From SVTX01 sp045612105 (GTDB taxonomy: Bacteria; Bacillota; Clostridia; Oscillospirales; CAG-272): DNA of 64,000 nucleotides. Where the stretch lies: NCBI GenBank assembly GCA_045612105.1, contig JAZKYL010000062.1, positions 17,798-81,797 of the forward strand, in the 5' to 3' direction. Made by a program: the position numbers and the translations under genes. Each line of letters begins with the position of its first letter. Position 1 is the stretch's first letter. This document shows positions 53,387 to 61,153 of the stretch, one piece after another. The notes beneath the pieces were generated by a model, which was not told where the DNA came from, searched no databases, and was given only the letters and a program-made list of their open reading frames with translations.

Positions 53387-54088
53387 ATGACAACATACGC
53401 TTATTGTCGTGTGAGTACGACACACCAAAAACTAAGCAGACAGATAACCAACATCACCGCTCTCTACCCTACTGCCACTATCATCAAAGAATTCTATACC
53501 GGAACAAAGCAAGATCGCCCTAATTGGAACAAGCTCATAGGGCAAATAAAAGCAGGAGACACTATCGTGTTTGACAGTGTCTCCCGTATGAGTCGTAATG
53601 CCGAAGAAGGCTTTAAGGATTATAAGATGCTCTATGAGTCCGGCGTCAATCTTATCTTTCTCAACGAACCACTCATTAACACTTCCGTCTTTGACTCCAC
53701 TAAGAACAATCTTCTCAATATCAATATAGAAACCGGTAATGCGGCAGTCGACGACTTCTTTAAAGGAAATATCCAGCTCATAAATAACTTTATGATGGCT
53801 CTCGCTGAAGAACAGATCAAAGCCGCCTTCGACCAAAGTGAAAAAGAAGTTACTGACCTACATAGCCGTATATCTCAAGGTATCAGAGAAGCTAAGAAGA
53901 ATGGCACACAGATAGGTCTCTCTAAAGGCACGACGCTTACGACCAAGAAATCCATTGATTGCAAGGCCATCATTAAGAAGCACAGCAAGGACTTCGGCGG
54001 CAGCCTCGAAGATCCTGATGTCCTTAAGCTCTGCGGATGCTCGAGGAATAGCTATTACAAGTATAAGCGTGAGCTTAAAACAGGTTGA
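53387..54088 (+). CDS. Serine recombinase, resolvase/invertase family (module II)
   Basis: 233 residues with AGGAGG upstream. RVSTTHQKLSRQ carries the catalytic Ser; KQDRPNWNKLI and FDSVSRMSRN the Arg residues; the C-terminal LCGCSRNSYYKYKRE is a helix-turn-helix. Nearly identical to the module I copy at protein level but with many silent differences, so the two modules diverged some time ago under selection for function. It ends the mobile core; cargo genes follow. Confidence 0.9.
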   Translation: MTTYAYCRVSTTHQKLSRQITNITALYPTATIIKEFYTGTKQDRPNWNKLIGQIKAGDTIVFDSVSRMSRNAEEGFKDYKMLYESGVNLIFLNEPLINTSVFDSTKNNLLNINIETGNAAVDDFFKGNIQLINNFMMALAEEQIKAAFDQSEKEVTDLHSRISQGIREAKKNGTQIGLSKGTTLTTKKSIDCKAIIKKHSKDFGGSLEDPDVLKLCGCSRNSYYKYKRELKTG

Positions 54089-54111
54089 GAATCGCAGAAA
54101 CACAAATTTAA

Positions 54112-54309
54112 TTACTTAGTTTTCAACCATGCGGCGATTTCCGTATTCCAATCCTTACCTGCCGATGAATAATCCACAAGATAGAATTCGTCGCCGTTCT
54201 TATCTGCAAAACGCATCTTCAGAAGGCACGGAACGCCGTCTATTATTTCTCGGTCGGTACACAACTCGCCTGCGGGTTCAAAATCGAATACAGAATCCAC
54301 CGCCTTGAC
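54112..54309 (-). pseudogene. Possible 3' gene remnant
   Basis: A frame open from about 54324 encodes KAVDSVFDFEPAGE, FADKNGDEFYLVDYSSAG and ends AAWLKTK. It has host-like codon use and no ribosome binding site or ATG near its start (only a GTG). It may be the tail of a cargo gene cut by the module II insertion or a later deletion. No family recognised. Confidence 0.35.
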
Positions 54310-54424
54310 CTTTAAGAAACTTTTTTAATTCTCATATAACAAATTTGCTTTTTCTTCCTTTCGCCTTGATTTTCTCCCGAATTTATACTATAATTTAATC
54401 AACAAACGATTAAGGAGATCAAGA

Positions 54425-55678
54425 ATGTCAAATATCGAAAAATATATTGAGCTTATAAAAAACTACTCCAAGGATTCCTACCTGAAGCTGACCCGCAAGC
54501 CAATGAAGCGCTTGAAGCACCCCTTTATCGTGCCCGGTGCGGTCTATAAATATCAGCTCTGGGATTGGGACAGCTGGCTTACCGACGTAGCAGTCCGTCA
54601 GATAATTGCAGACAACGGCGGTACGGGAGAAGCCGAATTTTTTGAATGCGAAAAAGGCTGCATTCTCAATTTTCTTGAGCACACCGACGAAAACGGCAAG
54701 ATGCCTATCATGATCGACGGCGACCATCCGCTTCCGTTTATCGAGGAATCAAAAAATGCCCACAAGCCTTGTCTCGCTCAGCATTTAGCATTCATTTTGC
54801 AGCAGACCGATAACGACACCTCCTGGTTTGCCGATCAAACGTACAAGCTGGAAGCCTACGTAGATTGGTACCGCCGCACAAGCCGTCACACGCCCACGGG
54901 GCTTTATATCTTTCTTGACGACACCGCAATCGGAGTTGATAATGACCCCACGGTGTTCTTCCGTCCAAACGGAAGCTGCGCGTCTGTCTACCTCAACGTG
55001 CTGATGTACAAGGAGCTCCGCGCAATGGCGTATATTATGGAAGCGCTTGGCGACGAGGAGAAGGCAAACGTTTACGATATCGAAGCAGCAGAGCTTAAGG
55101 ATGCCATAAACGAGCACCTTTACGATGAAAAATGCGGAATGTACTTTTCTGCCGACGTAAATCTCAAGCCAATTGATCCCAATAGATTTCTACATAGCGG
55201 AAAGTCCCGTCATTGGGATTGCCTTATAATGAGAATCGATACCTGGGAAGGCTTTATGGCACTTTGGGCAGGAATTGCCTCCCCCGAAAGAGCGGCAAGG
55301 GTGATCGAAGAAAATATGCTCAACGAAAACACTTTTTTGGGCGAATACGGCATCCGTTCTCTCTCGAGGCTTGAAAAAATGTACGCAAACTGGCCATCAG
55401 GAAACCCCTCCTGCTGGTTAGGGCCTATGTGGGCAAACGCAAACTATATGTGCTTCCGTGCGCTTTTGAACTACGGCTATACCGAAAAAGCAAAAGCTCT
55501 CGCCGAGACTCTTATAACCGTATTCGGCAGAGACATAGAAGAGTGCGGCGAAATGCACGAATACTATCACCCCGACACAGGCGAGGGCATCCACGGGCAG
55601 GGCTTCCAATCCTGGAATCTGCTCGTCAATAATATGATCGCCCTGATCGAAGAGAGGGCGACTGTCGAAGAATTCTGA
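54425..55678 (+). CDS. GH63/trehalase-like six-hairpin glycosidase
   Basis: 417 residues, AAGGAG upstream. YQLWDWDSWLTDVA near residue 40 matches the WDS/F motif region of GH63 and GH37 enzymes; WLGPMWANANYMCFRALLNYGY and ECGEMHEYYHPDTGEG (candidate catalytic Glu) match the mannosylglycerate-hydrolase-like GH63 group, which has this size. GLYIFLDDTAIGVDNDP is also typical. No signal peptide, so intracellular cleavage of an alpha-linked di- or oligosaccharide is likely. First cargo gene right of the module II recombinase, with its own promoter likely. Confidence 0.75.
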   Translation: MSNIEKYIELIKNYSKDSYLKLTRKPMKRLKHPFIVPGAVYKYQLWDWDSWLTDVAVRQIIADNGGTGEAEFFECEKGCILNFLEHTDENGKMPIMIDGDHPLPFIEESKNAHKPCLAQHLAFILQQTDNDTSWFADQTYKLEAYVDWYRRTSRHTPTGLYIFLDDTAIGVDNDPTVFFRPNGSCASVYLNVLMYKELRAMAYIMEALGDEEKANVYDIEAAELKDAINEHLYDEKCGMYFSADVNLKPIDPNRFLHSGKSRHWDCLIMRIDTWEGFMALWAGIASPERAARVIEENMLNENTFLGEYGIRSLSRLEKMYANWPSGNPSCWLGPMWANANYMCFRALLNYGYTEKAKALAETLITVFGRDIEECGEMHEYYHPDTGEGIHGQGFQSWNLLVNNMIALIEERATVEEF

Positions 55679-55733
55679 CTCTCTTCAGATTTTTGATTTT
55701 TCTCTATTACATAAAAAAATATTTGTGTTAACA

Positions 55734-55779
55734 TAAAGGTGTAAGATTCCAAGATCATTTGAGAATCCTACACCTTTAT
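55734..55779. terminator. Bidirectional terminator
   Basis: TAAAGGTGTAAGATTC pairs with GAATCCTACACCTTTA (one mismatch). It separates the convergent GH63-like (+) and propeller-AraC (-) genes. Confidence 0.8.
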
Positions 55780-55872
55780 TACATATTCAATTATCTCACA
55801 TGAGGACATTGCGAATCGTTTACAGTACAAAGCAGTAATTATCAGCCTGCACCGCTCACAGCATACACTTCA

Positions 55873-57549
55873 TTATTTGTTTGATCTTCTGTATTCAGCA
55901 GGAGTTACTCCCTCGCTTTTAAAAAACAGCTTTGAAAAATAGCTTGCGCTTCCAAACCCGCATTCAAGCGCGATATCGGAGATCTTCATCTCACTGCTGA
56001 CGAGCAATCCTTTAGCATTGGATATCTTGATGGAATGCTTATAATCAGTTGGGGTAATACCGGTAGTGCTTTTAAATACATGGCAAAGATAATGAACACT
56101 GATATTCATCTTATCTGCTATCTCCGCCATAGAAACGTCGTCCGAAAGGTTAACTTCAATCAGCGCCTTTGCCCTTTCAACGATCGGTGCTATGGAATGC
56201 GATTCAGCCTTAGCTGAGCGTATAGTTCTTATTATTTCAAGAACCGCCACGTCTTTATCCAGCTTACCGTCGATAACCCCGTTTATCAACCCGTCCAGCC
56301 TTTCACGATCGATCTTGTGCATATTACAGCAGTTAATATTATATTTATCAAACAGTATGCAAAGAATTTCATCAAAATCCTTTTCAATCAATAGCTTCTG
56401 AAGCTCTGTATCGGAATACTTTTCGATCTCCCTATAGGGATTCGTATCCTCAAAAGCATATTTGCCCAGCTTCATAACGACATGCTTCAGCCGACCTTTG
56501 GGTGACAGTATTTTTCCGGCAATTATATCTTCCTCTGTTATTTTTGCTATAAGGATCTCACGCGCGGAGGCATATGCCTTTTCCAACGAGTCAAGGAAGG
56601 CTCCTCTTTCACGGTCGTAGGTGATATAGATATACCCATCATTGGCTTCCTTTGCATCGGGATAGGATACGTTGGCTCTTTCATCAAGCAAAAGCTTATA
56701 AGACCAGGTTTTGCCGTCATCCTCGGAAAGCATCGCCGTCAGATTGTTTCTGCCTACGTAATTGAAATGATTTATAAGTAAAATCCTGCCTGATTTAAGT
56801 CTGCATATAAAGAAACGCGAGCACGGACCGCCAAGACCGCTGTTTTCCCCCTTTGTCCAGGTTCTACCGCGATCATAGGAATAAGAAACACCTATACCGT
56901 ATTTGGTGCGGACGTACATAGCAAGCCTGCCGTCGTTAAGCTCAAGGATCATATGCTCATCAAATGATCTTTGAGGCACACTGCTACCTCCTAAGCGTTC
57001 AAAGCTTTTGCCACGATCAATGCTCTTATAAGCAAATGCCAATCGCTCGGTGAGGGTCGATTGCTTGCCTGAGGGATCGGTGACTCCGTTTGCTCCTCCC
57101 GCATTCGCTATAAGATCCCACACGGCTATCGGGAAAAGCCACTCTCCCGAGGAAAGAACGGTGGGCTTGTTCATCATAACCTCGCGACCTATAAGACGAG
57201 GTTCGCTCCAAGTAAGCTCTTCCGCATCGGGGTCGTCGCATATCGATGCTAAGACCGCATGATCGGGAGCTATTCCCCAAGTAAACCAAAGCCTTCCAAG
57301 AGGATCTATCCAAAGGCAGGGGTCGTAGCATCTGAAGCCTTCCCTGTACGTTATAGCTATATCATCAAAATGCTCTCCGTCATCGCTCGCAGAAAGGATA
57401 CAATAATTCCCTAATTCCTCCTTGGTACCGCCGGAATAATAGGTGAGAAAAATTCTGCCGCCTTTGGTTACTTCAATAGACGGAATACCCTGCCAAAGCC
57501 TTCTTTCTATTCCGAACATTTTCAGCAAGCTTTTATCTGTCAATAACAT
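55873..57549 (-). CDS. Sialidase-like beta-propeller fused to AraC DNA-binding domain
   Basis: 558 residues. Residues 1 to ~340 are a BNR propeller: IPSIEVTKGGRIFLTYYSGG, LSASDDGEHF, YKSIDRGKSF, YSYDRGRTWTKG and LSEDDGKTWSYK are Asp-boxes or close relatives. A helical linker follows. Residues ~450-558 are a complete AraC domain: MAEIADKMNISVHYLCHVFKSTTGITP and IALECGFGSASYFSKLFFKSEGVTPAEYRR (each in overlapping blocks). There is no signal peptide. The propeller could sense or hydrolyse a ligand to control transcription of neighbouring glycosidases; this is inference. It lies 31 bases after the GH3 gene on the same strand. Confidence 0.85.
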   Translation of the reverse strand: MLLTDKSLLKMFGIERRLWQGIPSIEVTKGGRIFLTYYSGGTKEELGNYCILSASDDGEHFDDIAITYREGFRCYDPCLWIDPLGRLWFTWGIAPDHAVLASICDDPDAEELTWSEPRLIGREVMMNKPTVLSSGEWLFPIAVWDLIANAGGANGVTDPSGKQSTLTERLAFAYKSIDRGKSFERLGGSSVPQRSFDEHMILELNDGRLAMYVRTKYGIGVSYSYDRGRTWTKGENSGLGGPCSRFFICRLKSGRILLINHFNYVGRNNLTAMLSEDDGKTWSYKLLLDERANVSYPDAKEANDGYIYITYDRERGAFLDSLEKAYASAREILIAKITEEDIIAGKILSPKGRLKHVVMKLGKYAFEDTNPYREIEKYSDTELQKLLIEKDFDEILCILFDKYNINCCNMHKIDRERLDGLINGVIDGKLDKDVAVLEIIRTIRSAKAESHSIAPIVERAKALIEVNLSDDVSMAEIADKMNISVHYLCHVFKSTTGITPTDYKHSIKISNAKGLLVSSEMKISDIALECGFGSASYFSKLFFKSEGVTPAEYRRSNK

Positions 57550-57580
57550 AAAAATTCTCTTTTCTTATGAGTGATTTTCT

Positions 57581-59461
57581 TTAATCTCTCATATCCACGG
57601 TTAATGTTTCGCCCGCGCGGATATGAACACATCGAAATGCTGTTAGACATTTATAAGGAATATATTCAAATTTTAAAACCGAATAATCGGTATCAAAATC
57701 TCCCTTGTTAGAAAGCTCAACGATATTTTCGTCAATGTATGTTTCCTCGATCTTGGAATATGTCAAGCCGTGACCGAAATCGTACACACATCGACCCTTG
57801 AAAAATTTGTAGGTGCGATTTTCCATGCTGTAGTCCTCGAAATTCGGCAGATCATCGCAGGATCGGTAAAAGCTTACGGGAAGTCTCGCGCTGGGAGACA
57901 CCTTTCCAAAAATAATGTCTGCAAGAGCGTTTCCGCCTTCCGCCCCGGGATAGAAGCACTGAAGAACTGCGTTGAAGTGCTTGTCCTCAAATTCAAGATT
58001 CATGCAACTTCCGCTTACATTGATGAATACCGTAGGCTTTTTGAGGGCGGCGATTTGATCTATCAGCTCTCGCTGAGATGCAGGAAGCTCAATGTCGACC
58101 TTATCCCCCGCACGGGTGCCGTTGTATGCATCACCCTGCTCACCCTCGATTCCGGGGTGAATTCCCATACACATAACCACCACATCAGCATGCTTTGCCG
58201 CAACAATCGCATCAGGCTCCAATCTTTCATCACCGCCTGTGGCAATCTTGGTAATATGACAACCCTTAGCATAGAGCACACGGCCATCGAAATGATCCTG
58301 AATGCCCTTGAGAAGCGTGGAGTATCTGGAAGGATAACCGTTATAATTGCCCAACAAAACATTTCTTTCATCAGCATTGGGGCCGATCACGGCAATGGTT
58401 TTAACATCCTTCTTCAAAGGAAGAATTCCGTCATTTTTCAAAAGAACGATGCTCTTTTGCGCCATTTTGCGGTTGAGATTGCGGTGCGCCTCGCAATCGA
58501 TCACATCATAGGGGATCAGGTCATATTCGCAATCGTCATCGAACATACCGAGACGAAAACGTGCTTCAAAGAGCTTTTCTACTGCCGCGGTAATGGTCTC
58601 TGCAGTCACCAAACCTCTTTCATAGGCAATTTTCAGCCATTCGTAAGCCTTTCCGCAGTTCATTTGGCAACCGCAATTAACCGCCCATGCCGAGCTTTCG
58701 GCGGCATCGTTTGTAAGCTTGTGATATTCGTGAATATCACGTATAGCACCGCAATCGGACACAACGTACCCCTTAAATCCCCATTCTCCGTACAAAATGT
58801 CACGAAGAAGCGTTTCGCTTGCACAACAGGGCTCCCCGTTTATGCGATTATATGCACCCATAACTGCGGAGGGATCTGCGTGATCGATGCAATATTTGAA
58901 TGCCCAAAGATAGGTTTCGCGAAGATCCTTTTCATTGACAATTGCGTCGAAGCTGTGTCGAAGCTCCTCGGGACCGCTGTGCACGGCGTAATGTTTAATG
59001 GTTGCGTCAAGCTTGCGGTATTTACCATCACCTTGCAAGCCCTTTATGAATGCAGTTCCCATACGTCCGGTAAGATACGGATCTTCTCCATAGGTCTCAT
59101 GACCTCTTCCCCATCGTGGGTCACGGAAAATATTTATGTTTGGTGACCAAAACGTCAAGCCTTGGTAAATACCCGTAAAGCCATTTTTTTGATATTCATT
59201 ATATTTTGCCCTTGCTTCGTCGGAAATTGCAATAGCAACCTTATGCATAGTTTCGGTGTCAAAGCTTGCAGCCATACCGATTGCCTGAGGGAATACGGTG
59301 GCAGTACCCGATCTGCCCACTCCGTGCAGACACTCATTCCACCAGTTATATGCCGGAATACCAAGTCTTTCGATTGCGGGAGCCTCATATTTCATCTGGG
59401 ACATTTTTTCCTCCAGAGTCATTTTAGAAACGAGCGTCCGGGCTCTTTCGTAAAAAGTCAT
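57581..59461 (-). CDS. GH3 family glycosidase (beta-xylosidase/beta-glucosidase-like)
   Basis: 626 residues from ATG 59461 (GAGAGGTGAAGAC upstream); the longer frame to 59509 lacks a site. NWWNECLHGVGRSGTATVFPQ is typical of the GH3 xylosidase branch; KHYAVHSGPE, GYVVSDCGAI (nucleophile Asp) and SIVLLKNDGILPL follow in order. The second alpha/beta domain is present. The C-terminal fibronectin-III domain is compressed to about 60 residues, shorter than in most relatives. Cytoplasmic. Likely cleaves beta-linked xylose or glucose from oligosaccharides taken up by the cell. Confidence 0.88.
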   Translation of the reverse strand: MTFYERARTLVSKMTLEEKMSQMKYEAPAIERLGIPAYNWWNECLHGVGRSGTATVFPQAIGMAASFDTETMHKVAIAISDEARAKYNEYQKNGFTGIYQGLTFWSPNINIFRDPRWGRGHETYGEDPYLTGRMGTAFIKGLQGDGKYRKLDATIKHYAVHSGPEELRHSFDAIVNEKDLRETYLWAFKYCIDHADPSAVMGAYNRINGEPCCASETLLRDILYGEWGFKGYVVSDCGAIRDIHEYHKLTNDAAESSAWAVNCGCQMNCGKAYEWLKIAYERGLVTAETITAAVEKLFEARFRLGMFDDDCEYDLIPYDVIDCEAHRNLNRKMAQKSIVLLKNDGILPLKKDVKTIAVIGPNADERNVLLGNYNGYPSRYSTLLKGIQDHFDGRVLYAKGCHITKIATGGDERLEPDAIVAAKHADVVVMCMGIHPGIEGEQGDAYNGTRAGDKVDIELPASQRELIDQIAALKKPTVFINVSGSCMNLEFEDKHFNAVLQCFYPGAEGGNALADIIFGKVSPSARLPVSFYRSCDDLPNFEDYSMENRTYKFFKGRCVYDFGHGLTYSKIEETYIDENIVELSNKGDFDTDYSVLKFEYIPYKCLTAFRCVHIRAGETLTVDMRD

Positions 59462-59652
59462 GTCTTCACCTCTCGTTTGTGATCGGTTGTTTTGCTTTTG
59501 ATAAAACAATAACCTCTTTTTAATATTGTAACATATAGCATTCAGTTTGTATATAACAAAATTGCGATTTAATGGAATTTCTATTTTGTATTCTTAGAAA
59601 AATTAAAACAACTTACATCAAATATATCAATAACATTCAACACAATCAACAG

Positions 59653-59718
59653 TTGCAACCTTTCCGCAAACAATTTCCTTTTAGCATTCGCAAAAGCATA
59701 TATTTTCGCTATAATTAA
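59653..59718 (+). promoter_or_regulatory. Conserved ~65-bp end motif, copy 5, with TTCCA pairs
   Basis: TTGCAACCTTTCCGCAAACAA, GCATTCGCAAAAGC, then TATAAT at about 59710. Followed by CAGTTCCAATCAGACTTCCA (59721-59740) and GTTCCAATAAAATTCCACG (59766-59784), the same two-pair TTCCA layout as at the other ends. This is the presumed right end of the module II element. Confidence 0.55.
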
Positions 59719-59833
59719 AACAGTTCCAATCAGACTTCCAAAACTCGATTTTTGAGCCCTCAAAAGTTCCAATAAAATTCCACGAAATTATTGGGAAGAA
59801 GCGCGTTTAAGGCTTGGGGGTGAGGCTATAAAA

Positions 59834-59863
59834 AAGAGAGCAGAACCGAAGCTCTGCTCTCGT
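59834..59863 (-). terminator. Rubrerythrin terminator
   Basis: GAGAGCAGA, ACCGAAGC loop, TCTGCTCTC, with an A-run giving T tail on the minus strand, 30 bases after the rubrerythrin stop. Confidence 0.85.
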
Positions 59864-59892
59864 GAAAGTCTTTAGTTGTAAGGCTTTCAGAA

Positions 59893-60438
59893 TTAACCGA
59901 AATATCTCTCAAGAAGACCTTCAAATGCCTTGCCGTGTCTTGCTTCGTCGCGAGCCATTTCGTGAACGGTATCATGGATAGCGTCGAGATTCAGCTGCTT
60001 AGCCATCTTAGCAAGCTCGAACTTACCTGCGGTTGCGCCGTTCTCTGCTTCAACTCTCATCTCGAGGTTCTTCTTGGTGGAGTCGGTTACGACCTCACCG
60101 AGGAGCTCTGCGAACTTTGCAGCGTGCTCTGCTTCCTCGTAAGCTGCCTTTTCCCAGTAGAGACCGATCTCGGGATAGCCCTCTCTGTGAGCAACTCTTG
60201 CCATAGCGAGGTACATACCAACCTCGGTGCACTCGCCCATGAAGTTTGCGCGAAGACCCTCGATGATCTCCTCGGGAGCGCCTGCAGCTACGCCTACAAC
60301 GTGCTCAGCAGCCCACATTCTCTCGGACTCTTTTACTTCATTAAATTTTTCAGCAGGAACTTTGCACTGGGGGCATCTTTCGGGAGCGGACTCACCCTCG
60401 TGAACGTAACCACATACGGAACATACAAACTTTTTCAT
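59893..60438 (-). CDS. rbr: Reverse-type rubrerythrin (rubredoxin domain first)
   Basis: 181 residues from ATG 60438 with AAAGGAG upstream. Residues 1-35 are a rubredoxin-like domain (CSVCGYVHEG...CPQCKVP) and residues ~45-181 a ferritin-like four-helix diiron domain (ECTEVGMYLAMARVA, YEEAEHAAKFAE, MARDEARHGKAFEG). The rubredoxin-first order is that of reverse rubrerythrins, cytoplasmic peroxidases that reduce H2O2 and O2 in anaerobes. It follows the Rrf2-type regulator by 33 bases, so the two are co-transcribed. Its 3' end appears to be a chromosomal integration site used repeatedly. Confidence 0.93.
   Translation of the reverse strand: MKKFVCSVCGYVHEGESAPERCPQCKVPAEKFNEVKESERMWAAEHVVGVAAGAPEEIIEGLRANFMGECTEVGMYLAMARVAHREGYPEIGLYWEKAAYEEAEHAAKFAELLGEVVTDSTKKNLEMRVEAENGATAGKFELAKMAKQLNLDAIHDTVHEMARDEARHGKAFEGLLERYFG
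59924..59952. other. 29-bp direct repeat inside rubrerythrin (candidate attR)
   Basis: Identical to 49464-49492. It covers the codons for the metal-helix residues DEARHGK and the following residues. The left-hand sequences (terminator, TTCCA pairs) would be supplied by the inserted element, leaving the gene intact. Confidence 0.75.
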
Positions 60439-60471
60439 AATCAAATTCTCCTTTAAATGTAAATATAATTT

Positions 60472-60918
60472 TTATTTTTGATTTATAATATCGGCGATAT
60501 CGGCATGACTCACGCTTTGATCGTGAAGCATTCTGACCGTTATCTTGCCGAGATTGTCAAGTAAGCTTTGGTTGATAGCGCCGAAAGCTATATGCATTTT
60601 GCACTCCAACTTGCAGGGGTTCCTTGAGCATTCGTGGTCGCATTCGAGGCACTTGGAAATTCTCACGGGACCGTCGATAAGCTCGATTATCTCAAGCACC
60701 TTAATTTCATCCCCCGGTCTCGTCAGCTCATAGCCACCTTGAACGCCCTTATAGGACTTGACGTATCCCGCCGTGTTCAGCTTTCTGAGCACCTTGAGCG
60801 CGATCTTTGGAGTGATGCAGGCGAGGTCTGCGAGTGCCGCTGCGCCGGTCTTCTCTCCGATACTGTCCAGGATCAGACACATCCGGATGGCATAGTCTGC
60901 TTCTTGAGTTACTCTCAT
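60472..60918 (-). CDS. Rrf2-family regulator with Cys-rich iron-sulphur site
   Basis: 148 residues from ATG 60918 (GGAGG nine bases upstream). MRVTQEADYAIRMCLIL is the Rrf2 start, PKIALKVLRKLNTAGYVKSYKGVQGGYEL the winged helix. CLECDHECSRNPCKLEC gives a cluster of five Cys that could hold an Fe-S cluster, as in IscR/NsrR-type members. It probably senses oxygen, nitric oxide or iron and controls itself and the rubrerythrin gene downstream. Confidence 0.9.
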   Translation of the reverse strand: MRVTQEADYAIRMCLILDSIGEKTGAAALADLACITPKIALKVLRKLNTAGYVKSYKGVQGGYELTRPGDEIKVLEIIELIDGPVRISKCLECDHECSRNPCKLECKMHIAFGAINQSLLDNLGKITVRMLHDQSVSHADIADIINQK

Positions 60919-60963
60919 ATTGTTATGCCTCCTTTTTCGAATGTCTACCTCCTTGGTACACAT

Positions 60964-61111
60964 TGATTATAACACACAAAAATCGACTTGTCAATAGGTT
61001 TTCGAAAAATTTTTCAAAAATTTTTACCAAATTAGTAGACTTTTGCGAAAAGGCTTATAAAATAATAAAAATTTAATTGCGACATCGCCGCAATTAAACT
61101 TTCATTGAACT
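60964..61111. promoter_or_regulatory. Promoter region of the Rrf2-rubrerythrin pair
   Basis: On the minus strand TTGACA (about 60996-60991) lies 17-18 bases before TATAAT-like TATAATC (about 60973-60967). The AT-rich stretch upstream contains AATTGCGAC/CGCCGCAATT, a short inverted repeat at about 61073-61096. Confidence 0.5.
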
Positions 61112-61149
61112 AAAGAAAAACGGAGATTTTCAATTCTCCGTTTTTCTTT
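61112..61149. terminator. Terminator of AraC gene
   Basis: AAAAACGGAGA and TCTCCGTTTTT with flanking A/T runs, next to the minus-strand stop at 61154. Confidence 0.85.
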
Positions 61150-61153
61150 ATAG

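Noticed and set aside
57770..59146. Long + strand frame opposite the GH3 gene
   Set aside because: The minus strand has unmistakable GH3 motifs in order; the + frame has none.
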